Origin: Sphaerochaeta pleomorpha str. Grapes
GTDB taxonomy: Bacteria; Spirochaetota; Spirochaetia; Sphaerochaetales; Sphaerochaetaceae
Reading direction: 5' to 3'
NCBI RefSeq assembly: GCF_000236685.1
Contig: NC_016633.1
Coordinates: 3,291,815 to 3,355,814 of the forward strand
Length of the DNA: 64,000 nt
Positions 36,447-45,600 of this stretch are shown in pieces. A model generated the notes under the pieces. It worked only from the letters and a program-made list of their open reading frames with translations, was not told the origin of the DNA and made no database searches. The position numbers and the translations under genes were made by a program. Position 1 is the first letter of the stretch, and every line of letters starts with the position of its first letter.

Positions 36447-37486
36447 TTGCTCATTACCTGCGTCCATTCAGTAAGCCATCTATCAAGGTTTTTTTCAATA
36501 GCCTGTGAGCCGATGGAGAGGTTCTTCTCCGGTTTTGGGGCCCAATCGAAAGCTTTTGGGAGTACAATCGAGCTATTGACCGGGTACATGGAATTGGCAT
36601 TAGCTATTTCCAGTTGTGCGTCCGATAGCAAGAAGTCAATGAAGAGCTTGGCATCGGCTTTGTTTTTGGAAGACGCCACCAGGCCGACACCTTCGATTGT
36701 GGTGCTGTGACCTTCGGAGAACAGGACTGTCTGGTAACGGGTGGTATTCTCGTAGGTTACATGATAGACAGGGCTGGTGGTATAGCTGAGTACAAGCGGG
36801 GCTTCGCCTTCGGTGAAAAGCCCATAGGCACTGGACCAACCTTCAGCGATAGTCAATGCATTGTCTTTCATTGCTTTCCACCAGGAAAGATATCCGTCTT
36901 CCCCATAGACCTCGATGGTCCATAGCAGCAGCCCGAGACCTGCCGAGGAAGTGCGGGGGTCGATGAGCAAAACCTTGTCTTTGTATTTTGGGTCGGTAAG
37001 CTGGCTCAAACTGGTAGGTATATCCTCTTTTGCCATTTTCTCGGTGTCTACGATAAAGGAGAAGTTACCGTAGTCGAAGGGTAGCAACCTTTTTGAAGCA
37101 TCGAATTGCAAGAAAGAGGGAATTGTAGCAAGGACTGGGCTGTCATAGCTTTCAAACAGGTTCGACGCAAAGGCCTTTGAAGCCATGTCATTGCTGATAC
37201 CAACGATGACATCAGCGACAGGGTTGCCCATTTCGCTCTTTGCCTTGGTAAGCATTTCGATAGCATCCCCGGCGCTTACAAGGTTGACCTTGATACCGGT
37301 TTTTGCTTCGAACTCGGGGACGATGGTGGGACCAGGGCCCCAGTCGCCACAGAATGCGTCATAGGCGTATACGGTGATTTCCCTTTCCGCTTGAAAAGAG
37401 GGAGTTTCCTTGGCACCCTGTGCAAAAAGAAACACAGGAAGCAGGGAAATGGCTAGAACGGCACAAACGAAATGATGCTTATTCAT
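36443..37486 (-). CDS. thiB: Thiamine-binding periplasmic protein (TbpA-like)
   Basis: A 347-residue solute-binding protein. The ATG at 37486 has GGAGG upstream and a signal peptide (LLPVFLFA-QGAKE). The N-terminal VYAYDAFCGDWGPGPTIVPEFEAKTG matches the thiamine/iron-binding TbpA family, with the WGPGP motif I recall from E. coli TbpA. It delivers thiamine to ThiP/ThiQ. A TPP riboswitch precedes it. Confidence 0.9.
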   Translation of the reverse strand: MNKHHFVCAVLAISLLPVFLFAQGAKETPSFQAEREITVYAYDAFCGDWGPGPTIVPEFEAKTGIKVNLVSAGDAIEMLTKAKSEMGNPVADVIVGISNDMASKAFASNLFESYDSPVLATIPSFLQFDASKRLLPFDYGNFSFIVDTEKMAKEDIPTSLSQLTDPKYKDKVLLIDPRTSSAGLGLLLWTIEVYGEDGYLSWWKAMKDNALTIAEGWSSAYGLFTEGEAPLVLSYTTSPVYHVTYENTTRYQTVLFSEGHSTTIEGVGLVASSKNKADAKLFIDFLLSDAQLEIANANSMYPVNSSIVLPKAFDWAPKPEKNLSIGSQAIEKNLDRWLTEWTQVMSK

Positions 37487-37544
37487 AAAAGCACCTCCAT
37501 ATTGGTATTCTGCCATGGGGAATTATTAGAATTGAGAATTGGCG

Positions 37545-37622
37545 TGTCTCCCTCCGCTGGTATTATCCAGATCAGGTTAACGGGTGTAATCTCAGGCTTT
37601 ATGGGCCACCCCAGGACTTCTT
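37545..37622 (-). promoter_or_regulatory. TPP (thiamine pyrophosphate) riboswitch
   Basis: On the minus strand the THI-box core is clear: GGGGUG near the 5' end, CUGAGA, ACACCC, then ACCUGAUCUGGAUAAUACC and GCGGAGGGA. The GCGGAGGGA is one base from the usual GCGUAGGGA. It lies ~60 bases upstream of the thiamine-binding protein start. Ligand binding should reduce expression; whether by termination or ribosome-site masking is not clear. Confidence 0.95.
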
Positions 37623-37623
37623 C

Positions 37624-37652
37624 AGACTAAACAGAATCATAAAATCTGTCAA
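37624..37652 (-). promoter_or_regulatory. Candidate promoter of the thiamine operon
   Basis: Minus-strand TTGACA (37647-37652) and TAGTCT (37624-37629), 17-base spacer, just upstream of the riboswitch. The -10 matches only three of six consensus positions. Confidence 0.55.
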
Positions 37653-37698
37653 GCTGTGTTCTGTTGACCCCTTAGGCAACCTGCTGTACAGTATTGGC

Positions 37699-39204
37699 AT
37701 GGATCAGCTTGTATCATCCGCAGCAATGGCAACTATCGACAGCGATGCCCAGTTACAGTACAAAATACCGGGCCTTTCTCTCATGGAAACCGCTGGTTTC
37801 AAGATTTGGGCTTCTCTTGCAGCTGAGATTCACAAAGAGCAGCATCTCGTGTTTCTCTGTGGCGGCGGCAATAACGGAGGGGATGCCCTTGTCGTTGCAC
37901 GCCTAGCCTTCGATCAAGGGTATGTAAACCAGGTCTGCATCCTTATCGGTAACCATATTTCTCCCTCCTGTGCAGTGCAGCGCGAAATTATACAGGCGTA
38001 TGGACTTCCTTCCATAATGCTTGGCGATGAGATTTCCCCCCAAGTCACCAGAGCTCTTCTGGATGCAGGGGTCGTATTCGATGGAATAGCCGGGACGGGG
38101 TTGAAAGGCCCTTTGCAAGGAATCTCCAAAACGTTGGTAGCCTTGGCGAACAAAAGCAAGGCGCTGCGGGTGGCAATTGATATCCCTTCAGGGCTCGGTG
38201 ATATGATTTCACCTGATGAAATCCATTTCCTTGCAGACCGTACCTGTACACTCGGACTTTCCAAAGCAGCATTTTACCATCCCTTGTCAAGAAACGACTG
38301 TGGGCAAATTGAAATTCTCAATCCTTCTTTTCCTGCCAGGCTATTGGAGAATGTCCAAGCTGAAGGCAAACTGATAGATCCAAAAGAAGTAAAGATGCAT
38401 GCTCTTTCCTCCGCTGCGTTCAAGAATAGCCGTGGCCATGTGGCTATCATCGGAGGAAGCAAATCCTATACCGGGGCAGTACGGCTTTCTGCCCGGGCAG
38501 CTTTTTCCTCCCGTGCAGGGTTGGTTACCCTGTTCTGCGACCAAGAGGTTTTTCAACTGGCTGCTACTGAAAGTCCCTCTGTAATGGTTAAAACACTGTC
38601 AGAAAATGATGATTTCTCCCCATTCAATGCTCTTTTGGTAGGACCTGGTTGGGGAAAAGGGAGGGAATCCCTGCTTGAGAAGCTTTTCTTGACCAAGAAA
38701 CCGATGGTTCTTGATGCCGATGGGATCAAGGCCTATGCCAATCTACTGAAAGATAAAAAAAGACCACCCCATGGGCCACTTCTCCTCACTCCACACCTTG
38801 GAGAGTTACGGGAATTGGCTTTTTCCGTGTTTGGAGACCAAGCCCTTTCTTTGGGGAAACAGGATACTCCTGAAGCCTTTTTTTCCATGACCAGAAAATT
38901 GTCAAGGGAGCTTGATGCGATTCTTATTATGAAAAGTTCCTTGGTCCATATCGCAGGGGCGGCTGACCAGCTTATTGTGATGGAAGGGTTGAATCCTTCC
39001 TTGGGGGTAGCCGGAAGCGGTGATATTCTCTCTGGCATAATTGCAGCTTTACTCGGCAACGGTATCGAATTGGCGCAAACAGCAGTCATTGGCTCTGCGA
39101 TTCATCAGAATGCTGGCCGTTTGGCCCATGAAGAGCTTGGCTATTATGACAGTGAGACGCTTTTGGGATTTATAGGCAAAGCCGTCGGGGAGATGGAGCA
39201 GTGA
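37699..39204 (+). CDS. nnr: Bifunctional NAD(P)H-hydrate repair enzyme (epimerase/dehydratase)
   Basis: A 501-residue fusion of the YjeF_N epimerase domain (about 1-215; GGGNNGGDALVVARLA) and the ADP/ATP-dependent dehydratase domain (about 230-501; GSKSYTGAVRLSARAA, LLTPHLGELREL, LGVAGSGDILSGIIAAL). It repairs hydrated NADH/NADPH. It diverges from the riboswitch side and its stop overlaps the next start (GTGA). Confidence 0.93.
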   Translation: MDQLVSSAAMATIDSDAQLQYKIPGLSLMETAGFKIWASLAAEIHKEQHLVFLCGGGNNGGDALVVARLAFDQGYVNQVCILIGNHISPSCAVQREIIQAYGLPSIMLGDEISPQVTRALLDAGVVFDGIAGTGLKGPLQGISKTLVALANKSKALRVAIDIPSGLGDMISPDEIHFLADRTCTLGLSKAAFYHPLSRNDCGQIEILNPSFPARLLENVQAEGKLIDPKEVKMHALSSAAFKNSRGHVAIIGGSKSYTGAVRLSARAAFSSRAGLVTLFCDQEVFQLAATESPSVMVKTLSENDDFSPFNALLVGPGWGKGRESLLEKLFLTKKPMVLDADGIKAYANLLKDKKRPPHGPLLLTPHLGELRELAFSVFGDQALSLGKQDTPEAFFSMTRKLSRELDAILIMKSSLVHIAGAADQLIVMEGLNPSLGVAGSGDILSGIIAALLGNGIELAQTAVIGSAIHQNAGRLAHEELGYYDSETLLGFIGKAVGEMEQ

Positions 39205-39626
39205 TTCAGGTTTATTCCCTCTGTATAATCTATCTCCTCCTTGGTTCGGGATTTCTTTTGAGTGATTCCTATGGGGTGCAATTTCCTTTGCTTCTTTCCC
39301 TCCGGTATTATTTTAGGAATTCTAAAAGGTTCAGACGGTTCCTTGTGCTATCGGGAATCCTGCTTGCAGTTGCACTTTGTTTTTTCCCTGTAGATCCTGG
39401 CCCTGTCTTTCTTGGGGACCTTATCCCGATGGTGAATGTCCTGGGCCTTACCCTCTGGTATGTTTCCCAGGCTTTCAAAGTAGTGAATTCTACCTCAGGT
39501 GAGGACGAGAATTCTGTATTGGAGGCAACGGGCCAGTATTTTGAGAGAAATAAAAGAGTATTCGGGTATCTGACGGTTTGTGTCGCATGTTTGCATTTTT
39601 TAGTACCGGTTTCGGTGTTGCTATAA
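39201..39626 (+). CDS. Small membrane protein of unknown function (141 aa)
   Basis: A 141-residue protein with about four hydrophobic segments (LCIIYLLLGSGFLL, FLVLSGILLAVALCFFP, FLGDLIPMVNVLGLTLWYV, FGYLTVCVACLHFLVPVSVLL) separated by a basic loop (RYYFRNSKRFRRF). It begins with GTG overlapping the nnr stop, so it is coupled to nnr. Family not recognised. Confidence 0.7.
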   Translation: MIQVYSLCIIYLLLGSGFLLSDSYGVQFPLLLSLRYYFRNSKRFRRFLVLSGILLAVALCFFPVDPGPVFLGDLIPMVNVLGLTLWYVSQAFKVVNSTSGEDENSVLEATGQYFERNKRVFGYLTVCVACLHFLVPVSVLL

Positions 39627-39638
39627 GGGTAAAGGTAT

Positions 39639-40037
39639 ATGGAAGAATATTCAGCAGAAAGAATTACTACTGCCGGGGTGTTGGTGAAGGATCAGAAGTA
39701 CTTTGTGGCAAAACGTGACAAAGGCGGCTCTATCGGAGGGTTATGGGAATTTCCTGGGGGTAAGAACAGGTGGGGCGAAACCGAAGAAGAAACCCTCAAC
39801 AGGGAATACCAGGAAGAACTGGGACTTGAGGTAAAGGTCGGGGCGTTGATCCATTCCCATGACTTCGTAAATAAAGGGACCCTCTATCATCTTAAAGCCT
39901 ACCTTATCACCGCCAACGACTTTGAGGACCTTCCCCTTTTGGTACATACGACGTTTAAATGGGTCGATAAGGACGAATTGGGAACCTTGGACTTTGCTCC
40001 CAGCGACAGGAAAATCGTTGAGACTATATTGGGGTAA
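39639..40037 (+). CDS. Nudix hydrolase (MutT-like)
   Basis: A 132-residue Nudix protein with a good box: GGKNRWGETEEETLNREYQEELGLE (G-x5-E-x7-R-E-x2-E-E-x-G) and FPGG before it. MutT-type enzymes remove oxidised or non-canonical nucleotides such as 8-oxo-dGTP; the precise substrate is not evident. Same operon direction as nnr, 12 bases after the membrane protein. Confidence 0.88.
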   Translation: MEEYSAERITTAGVLVKDQKYFVAKRDKGGSIGGLWEFPGGKNRWGETEEETLNREYQEELGLEVKVGALIHSHDFVNKGTLYHLKAYLITANDFEDLPLLVHTTFKWVDKDELGTLDFAPSDRKIVETILG

Positions 40038-40215
40038 TGGCAGGCTATGATTCTTTTGCCTTGATTTGGACTTGAAAGAATCAAATTCACATATCAGTCG
40101 CTTTCCCCACTATTGATGGCAGTGCAGATAAGGGTGATTTTGTCAGATGGTAACTCAGTTCTGGCTGAAGGTTTCCCGACGCCTGAAAGGGTAAACTCAA
40201 CAATGCCTTTTCCTA

Positions 40216-40488
40216 GGTAATGGCATCTATTCCAGTGATGCAAACAATATCGGGTTGAATATGGAGCTGGACGCCATCTTAGCCGTCGCACTTGGAGGGC
40301 ATAGCCTCGGGGGAGGGACAGTTATCGGTACTTTTTTTGGTGTGTTGATCAAGGCTTCTCTAGAAACCTATATCCGCTGCAACGGTACGGTATCTTCCTG
40401 GTGGAATAAAATCGTATTGTCTGCCTTGCCGTGTTTCTTTAACGTATTGCAGAGGGTGTTTGCGACAATCAAAGAGAAACGGAAATAA
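40216..40488 (+). pseudogene. Remnant of a galactofuranose-type (YjfF-like) ABC permease
   Basis: About 90 codons after an in-frame stop show the C-terminal part of a sugar permease: MELDAILAVALGGHSLGGG, GTFFGVLIKASLETYI, GTVSSWWNKIVLSALP and LQRVFATIKEKRK. These correspond in order to the end of YjfF (GGTLLSGG, TYINFDGTLSSWWTKI). There is no start codon context, and the rest of the protein is absent. No intact partner genes lie nearby. Confidence 0.7.
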
Positions 40489-40678
40489 ATACCGAATCCA
40501 ACAGGTTTTCCGCAGAACCTTTCAGTTGCAGACGATACCCGATCACACTTTTTATAGGTTCTTTTCTATACGGTAGAGAGTCAGGATCTAGGCTCCTTCG
40601 ACTTTATCGGTAGGTGCAGAGAATGGAAACAGGTTTTTGCAATGCGTTGGATTCTGAATTGCAAAGGATCAGCGAATC

Positions 40679-41422
40679 CTATAGCTCACGTAAAAATTCT
40701 GTGATTTCATTTGCGGTAAATTCCCATTGTTCTTCTGGTTCTATCAAGGCTGTCCCGTCACCTTTCTGTTTTCCGTAATTACCGAATTGGGCATGGTTTC
40801 CTCCCACGATAGTAACATATCTGGTATCTGCGGGAAGAAGGCTTTGAGCCTTTTCAATCTTTTCATCTGTTGCCAACAAGTCGAACTGGGCAGAGAGAGA
40901 CAGTACAGGGAGTCTGGATAAAGAGAGGTCATTGCTTTTGGCAGGGTAGGCAGCAAGAAGGATAAGGCCGGAGAAAACCTGCTGGTGTTTTTCCACGAGC
41001 GTAGCTGCCATGGCACCCCCGAGGGAATGGCCCGCTGCAAACCAGGTTGTTACGTTGGGAAATGCCTCAGGTACCTTGGCTCCTCTTTGGGGGGCTAGGA
41101 CTGCAAGATCGAAGGGCATTGGTACAATGACAACAAGTACCTGTGCTTCGTAGGCTATCTCTTGGGCAAGGGGCATATATGCTTCAGGTTCTACCAAAGC
41201 ACCCGGGTAAAATACTATTCCGTGTTTCTTCTGCATCCCCTCGTACGCCAACGGTTTGACAGTGATCCAATCCCCTGTTTTTTCGGTTAGGGTAAAAAGT
41301 GTCTTTTGGTAAAAGGGTTCTTCCAAGGGTTTGTAAAAAGCACATGAAGTGAATGTCCCGGTAGTAAGGGCAATGAGGAAAAGTAGGGTACTGACACAGG
41401 TAAAAAAGGATTTTTTCTTCAT
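40679..41422 (-). CDS. Lipoprotein alpha/beta hydrolase (esterase-like)
   Basis: A 247-residue exported protein from the ATG at 41422, with a lipobox-like TFTSC. The alpha/beta hydrolase core has the nucleophile elbow AAGHSLGGAMAATL, an acid-bearing strand SLSAQFDLLAT and His in VGGNHAQFG. The pattern GIVFYPGALVEPEAYMPLAQEI recalls a small esterase/thioesterase group. It sits behind the LacI regulator on the same strand and may act on a surface substrate. Confidence 0.75.
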   Translation of the reverse strand: MKKKSFFTCVSTLLFLIALTTGTFTSCAFYKPLEEPFYQKTLFTLTEKTGDWITVKPLAYEGMQKKHGIVFYPGALVEPEAYMPLAQEIAYEAQVLVVIVPMPFDLAVLAPQRGAKVPEAFPNVTTWFAAGHSLGGAMAATLVEKHQQVFSGLILLAAYPAKSNDLSLSRLPVLSLSAQFDLLATDEKIEKAQSLLPADTRYVTIVGGNHAQFGNYGKQKGDGTALIEPEEQWEFTANEITEFLREL

Positions 41423-41507
41423 TGGGGGAACCTCGTTCAGTGAATTAAGACTCTGAATAAAAACTATCCTTTTGGAATATACCTGTTTGCATCCCTTTCT
41501 GCAATTC

Positions 41508-42560
41508 TCACTTGTCGCAGGAGCCATGCGTGAACAAGAAGTTCGATTGTTCGTCCTGCAGATTCTCAGGTAATATGATATCGATTGGTAGGTCGATTAC
41601 AACCTCTGAGGTCTGGTTTAACATATTTTTGCGATACAGTTGATAAATTGCCGTATATCCTTGGAAATCGGGGCGCTGGGATAACAGGCAGTCGACCTTG
41701 CCTTCAAGCATAGCTTTCCGGTTCTGTTCGATCAGGTCGTATCCTATCAGTACGGTTTGGCTCTTTCTCCCGATGAGGGAAATGAAATTTGCCACCCGAT
41801 GCACCGCATCATTGACCACAAAGATTCCCCGTATATCAGAATACTGTCTATAGGCGTTTTCAATGAGGTCTTCGCCTCCTTCGGTCAGATTCATTACCAG
41901 TTCAACAACTTTATAGCCTTCTTTTACTTGGAAGAAGCAACGGAACCCTCGAGAACGTTCTGCGGAGTTGTAGGCTGATTTATGGGTCTGGATTGTCAGG
42001 TAAGTCCCTTTCTGTGGGTTGAGCAGATGCATCATCCTTGCAGCCAGATAGCCGCCACGGAACGGATTCTGCACAACCGATGCCACCGGGCTTGTATCAG
42101 GCAGGGGGGAATCGATAAAGGCATAATCGACATCTTTGTGGTTGTTGATAAATATCCTTGAGACTTCAGGTAGTACAGGAGGGAACAGCACTGCATCCGG
42201 GTTTTTCAAGAACAGTATTTCTCCCGACTTGAGAAAGGTTTCCGGCTTTGCCCGGTCGAATTCTACCAGGTCTATCGATACCGAAAGGGGCGAAAGTTCC
42301 TTTGCTGCTTTGAGTACCCCCTCATAGATCAGGTTCCAGTACCCAAACTCGGAGTGGAGCTTGGGAAGGAGAACCCCAATATGAAAGGTTTTGCTTAGCT
42401 TGAGATTACGTGCATACGTATTGGGTTGATACCCGTAATCGTGTACGATAGCCAGAATTTTTTCTATGGTCTCTGGAGCTACTCGACCTCTTTTATGTAA
42501 TACACGGTCAACAGTCCCAATGGAAACATTAGCAAGTTTTGCAATTTCGGAAATGGTCAT
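41508..42560 (-). CDS. LacI-family transcriptional regulator
   Basis: A 350-residue regulator with the N-terminal helix-turn-helix MTISEIAKLANVSIGTVDRVLHKRG and hinge region, then a periplasmic-binding-like ligand domain (FHIGVLLPKLHSEFGYWNLIYEGV; CFFQVKEGYKVVEL). It is divergent from the ChvE-type operon, whose promoter region contains a LacI-type palindrome, so it probably controls that operon in response to its sugar. Confidence 0.88.
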   Translation of the reverse strand: MTISEIAKLANVSIGTVDRVLHKRGRVAPETIEKILAIVHDYGYQPNTYARNLKLSKTFHIGVLLPKLHSEFGYWNLIYEGVLKAAKELSPLSVSIDLVEFDRAKPETFLKSGEILFLKNPDAVLFPPVLPEVSRIFINNHKDVDYAFIDSPLPDTSPVASVVQNPFRGGYLAARMMHLLNPQKGTYLTIQTHKSAYNSAERSRGFRCFFQVKEGYKVVELVMNLTEGGEDLIENAYRQYSDIRGIFVVNDAVHRVANFISLIGRKSQTVLIGYDLIEQNRKAMLEGKVDCLLSQRPDFQGYTAIYQLYRKNMLNQTSEVVIDLPIDIILPENLQDEQSNFLFTHGSCDK

Positions 42561-42726
42561 GGTTGTGGGGATATCCTTCTGTGAAAGATTTGTTTAAGTG
42601 TCGATAACGCAAGTATAGCATATACAATTATTCTGTCTAGAGTCAATTGGAAATAACAAAAGCAAAAATTAAATATAAGTAGCATAGAGAAATGGGCTAT
42701 TGTAATAGAATTATAAAAAATAAATA

Positions 42727-42755
42727 TTGACAGATATTATAAAAGGATTAACAAT
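42727..42755 (+). promoter_or_regulatory. Sigma-70 promoter of the ChvE-type operon
   Basis: TTGACA (42727-42732), 17-base spacer, AACAAT (42750-42755), followed directly by a LacI-type operator. The surrounding 42561-42760 is A/T-rich and also must hold the promoter of the divergent LacI-type gene. Confidence 0.7.
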
Positions 42756-42765
42756 ATAGCAGTCG

Positions 42766-42785
42766 ATGCGTTAACGTAAACGCAT
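42766..42785 (+). promoter_or_regulatory. LacI-type operator
   Basis: A 20-base near-palindrome, ATGCGTTAAC with GTAAACGCAT, has a central CG step and one mismatched pair. It is placed about +4 of the predicted start of the ChvE operon, a position that would block the polymerase. Confidence 0.75.
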
Positions 42786-42817
42786 ATGATATCAATTTCA
42801 CGAATGGAGGTTTTTGA

Positions 42818-43903
42818 ATGAAGAAAATTGGAATGCTCTTGCTTGTCCTCGCACTTGTAATGACGGGTGTATGGGCAAATGGTTCGAAAGAAAGTGCTGC
42901 AAGCGGTAAAATGACTGTTGGTGTATGTATGCCTACCCAGTCCTCTGAAAGATGGATTAATGATGCTGCAAACATGAAAAAGCAATTGGAAGCACTTGGT
43001 TATACCGTTGACGTACAGTTTGCGGAAGACGATGTACAGGCACAGGTTTCCCAGATTGAGAATCTCGTGGCAAAACAAGTAAACTGCTTGGTTGTTGCCG
43101 CCGTTGACTCTTCTGCCTTGGTAAATGCTTTGGCTCAGGCCAAGGAAGCCGGTATTCCGGTAATTGCCTACGACAGACTTCTCATGGATACCGATGCTGT
43201 TTCTTATTATGCGACATTTGATAATAAAGGTGTCGGGACAAAGATTGCCCAATATATTGAAGAAACAAAGAAACTGAAAACAGCAAAAGCTGAAGGCCGT
43301 TCCTATACCTTTGAACTCTTCATGGGTTCCCCTGACGACAACAATGCCCTGTTCTTGTATAACGGCGTTATGGAAGTATTGCAGCCTTATCTTGACAACG
43401 GTGTTTTGGTCTGTAAAAGCGGAAGAACTTCTTTCAAAGAAACTTGCATACTTCGCTGGTCTCAGGAAACTGCACAGCAGTGGGCCGAAAACTATCTTTC
43501 TGCCTTCTATGCCAACGAGAAACTCGACATTGCCTGTACTGCCTTTGACGGTTTCGCTTACGGCCTCCGTTCAGCTCTCGAAGGTGCCGGTTATACCCTC
43601 GGTCAGGACTGGCCTTTGGTCACAGGACAAGATGCTGAGTTGATGGCTACCAAGAACATCATCACTGGCTACCAGACCATGAGTATCTATAAAGATACCC
43701 GTTTGTTGGCTCAGAAGTGTACTTCTATGGTCGAGGCCGTGCTCAAGGGAGCAAAGCCTGAGATCAATGATACAACCCAGTACAATAACAACAAGCTTGT
43801 TGTACCTTCCTATCTCTGCCAGCCGGTTGCCGTCGATAAGAGCAACTACAAGGCAATTATTGTTGATGGTGGGTATTATACCGAAGACCAGCTCAAGATC
43901 TGA
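42818..43903 (+). CDS. chvE: Multiple-sugar-binding periplasmic protein (ChvE-like)
   Basis: A 361-residue binding protein with a Sec signal peptide (LVMTGVWA-NGSKE). The ChvE/XylF-type ligand fold includes QIENLVAKQVNCLVVAAVD, PVIAYDRLL, and GQDAELMATKNIITGYQTMSIYKD. ChvE-class proteins bind arabinose, galactose and glucose and work with GguA/GguB. Preceded by GGAGG and regulated by the adjacent LacI-type protein. Confidence 0.88.
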   Translation: MKKIGMLLLVLALVMTGVWANGSKESAASGKMTVGVCMPTQSSERWINDAANMKKQLEALGYTVDVQFAEDDVQAQVSQIENLVAKQVNCLVVAAVDSSALVNALAQAKEAGIPVIAYDRLLMDTDAVSYYATFDNKGVGTKIAQYIEETKKLKTAKAEGRSYTFELFMGSPDDNNALFLYNGVMEVLQPYLDNGVLVCKSGRTSFKETCILRWSQETAQQWAENYLSAFYANEKLDIACTAFDGFAYGLRSALEGAGYTLGQDWPLVTGQDAELMATKNIITGYQTMSIYKDTRLLAQKCTSMVEAVLKGAKPEINDTTQYNNNKLVVPSYLCQPVAVDKSNYKAIIVDGGYYTEDQLKI

Positions 43904-43926
43904 TTGGAAAAAAACGTGATCTGAAA

Positions 43927-43959
43927 TACTGTGCGGTTTGCAGTGCAATCCGCACAGTA
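43927..43959 (+). other. Intercistronic stem-loop after the binding-protein gene
   Basis: A perfect 10-base stem (43927-43936 with 43950-43959), no T-run, between the binding-protein and ATPase genes. It is likely mRNA stabilisation or processing, matching the stem-loop seen at 11243-11297 in the first sugar operon. Confidence 0.6.
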
Positions 43960-44041
43960 CTGTAGTCATGGCTTTCCCTCCATTATCAATGTATGGGAAC
44001 CCAGGCTTAACCATGAGAATGAGATCAGGAGCAAGGTATTT

Positions 44042-45598
44042 ATGACTGATACGATCTTGGAAATGAAGGACATCACAAAGAAATTTACCGGTGTCCAAGC
44101 CCTTACCGAAGTTAACCTACAGGTAAAGCGTGGTGAAATCCATGCGCTTTGTGGGGAAAATGGGGCAGGCAAATCTACGCTGATGAATGTCCTGTCAGGG
44201 GTATACCCCTACAAGTCATACACTGGGCAGATAATCTATAATGGCAAAGAATGCCAATTTCACCAGATTCGCGATAGTGAGGAACAAGGTATCGTAATCA
44301 TTCACCAGGAACTGGCTTTGATCCCGTATCTCTCTATTGCCGAGAATGTGTTTCTAGGAAATGAACAGGCAGACAACCATGGCGTCATTGACTGGTGGAA
44401 AACCAGAAAAAGGGCACAGACAGTGCTTGAGGAAGTAGGACTTCCCCATGAAGATGTCTCCAAGCCTATCAATAGCTTAGGCGTAGGGAAGCAACAACTT
44501 GTCGAGATTGCAAAAGCACTTGCCAAGAAAGTAAGCCTCCTGATTTTGGATGAACCCACAGCATCCCTTAATGATGAGGAGAGCGACCACCTGCTTTCCA
44601 TCCTTCTGGACCTTAAGAAGAAGGGTATTACCAGCATCATCATATCCCATAAACTCTCTGAACTGACAAAGGTGGCCGACACCATTACCGTTATCCGCGA
44701 TGGAGAAGTAATAAAGAACCTTGAGAGGGGAAGAGATGCCTTTGAAGAAGATGTAATCGTAAGGGCAATGGTAGGACGGGAACTTACCCAGCGATACCCT
44801 GCAAGGGAAAATTGCAAAATAGGCGAGCCGGTTTTTGCTGTGAAGCATTGGACTACCTACCATCCGGATGATGCAAACCGGATAGTACTGGAAGATGTCA
44901 ATTTCACTGTCAATGCAGGTGAGGTAGTAGGGTTTGCAGGCCTCATGGGAGCTGGAAGGACCGAACTAGCTATGAGTCTGTTTGGCAAATCCTACGGGCA
45001 AAAGACCTCCGGGGAGATTTGGCTTCATGGCAAACAAGTGTCCATTGAAAATGTAGGGGATGCAATCCGCAATAAAATTGCCTATTGCAGTGAGGACCGA
45101 AAGCAATATGGGCTCGTCCTTACCGATGACATGAAACATAATATGACAATGGCTGCCTTGCCATATTTCTTTTCCAACCATGGTATTGTCAATTCGAACG
45201 ACGTTATCCTGGAATCGGAAAAATATAAGAAATCCATTAATGTCAAAGCGTATTCAATTAACCAGAAAGTCGAAACACTCTCAGGTGGAAACCAACAAAA
45301 AGTCGTGTTGGCTAAATGGATTATGACCGCACCGGATGTTTTGATCCTGGATGAACCTACAAGGGGTATTGATGTCGGGGCTAAACACGAGATCTATCTT
45401 TTGATCAACGAATTGGCCAAGAGTGGGAAGGCCGTAATTGTCATTTCCTCAGAGATGCCTGAAGTAATCGGGATATCGGATAGGATCTATATCCTCAACG
45501 AGGGCCGCATTATCAAGGAAATGCAGAAAAACGAAATATCCCAGGAAGCCATCATGACTCATATTATCAGAGATGCAAACAGTCGAAGGAGAAAGTAA
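44042..45598 (+). CDS. gguA: Multiple-sugar ABC transporter ATP-binding protein (GguA/MmsA-like)
   Basis: A 518-residue double ATPase. First half: Walker A GENGAGKST, signature LGVGKQQ, Walker B LLILDEPT. Second half: degenerate P-loop (GLMGAGRTE), signature LSGGNQQKVVLAKWI, and intact Walker B LILDEPT. The ATG at 44042 has AGGAG upstream; an earlier in-frame start at 43931 would cover the stem-loop. It pairs with the GguB-type permease. Confidence 0.9.
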   Translation: MTDTILEMKDITKKFTGVQALTEVNLQVKRGEIHALCGENGAGKSTLMNVLSGVYPYKSYTGQIIYNGKECQFHQIRDSEEQGIVIIHQELALIPYLSIAENVFLGNEQADNHGVIDWWKTRKRAQTVLEEVGLPHEDVSKPINSLGVGKQQLVEIAKALAKKVSLLILDEPTASLNDEESDHLLSILLDLKKKGITSIIISHKLSELTKVADTITVIRDGEVIKNLERGRDAFEEDVIVRAMVGRELTQRYPARENCKIGEPVFAVKHWTTYHPDDANRIVLEDVNFTVNAGEVVGFAGLMGAGRTELAMSLFGKSYGQKTSGEIWLHGKQVSIENVGDAIRNKIAYCSEDRKQYGLVLTDDMKHNMTMAALPYFFSNHGIVNSNDVILESEKYKKSINVKAYSINQKVETLSGGNQQKVVLAKWIMTAPDVLILDEPTRGIDVGAKHEIYLLINELAKSGKAVIVISSEMPEVIGISDRIYILNEGRIIKEMQKNEISQEAIMTHIIRDANSRRRK

Positions 45599-45600
45599 GC

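Noticed and set aside
40094-40215. Minus-strand frame with GKGIVEFTLSGVGKPSARTELPSDKITL, looking mildly like a glycosidase C-terminus.
   Set aside because: Short, no start or context, and it runs into the antisense of the permease remnant. Not enough to call a gene fragment.
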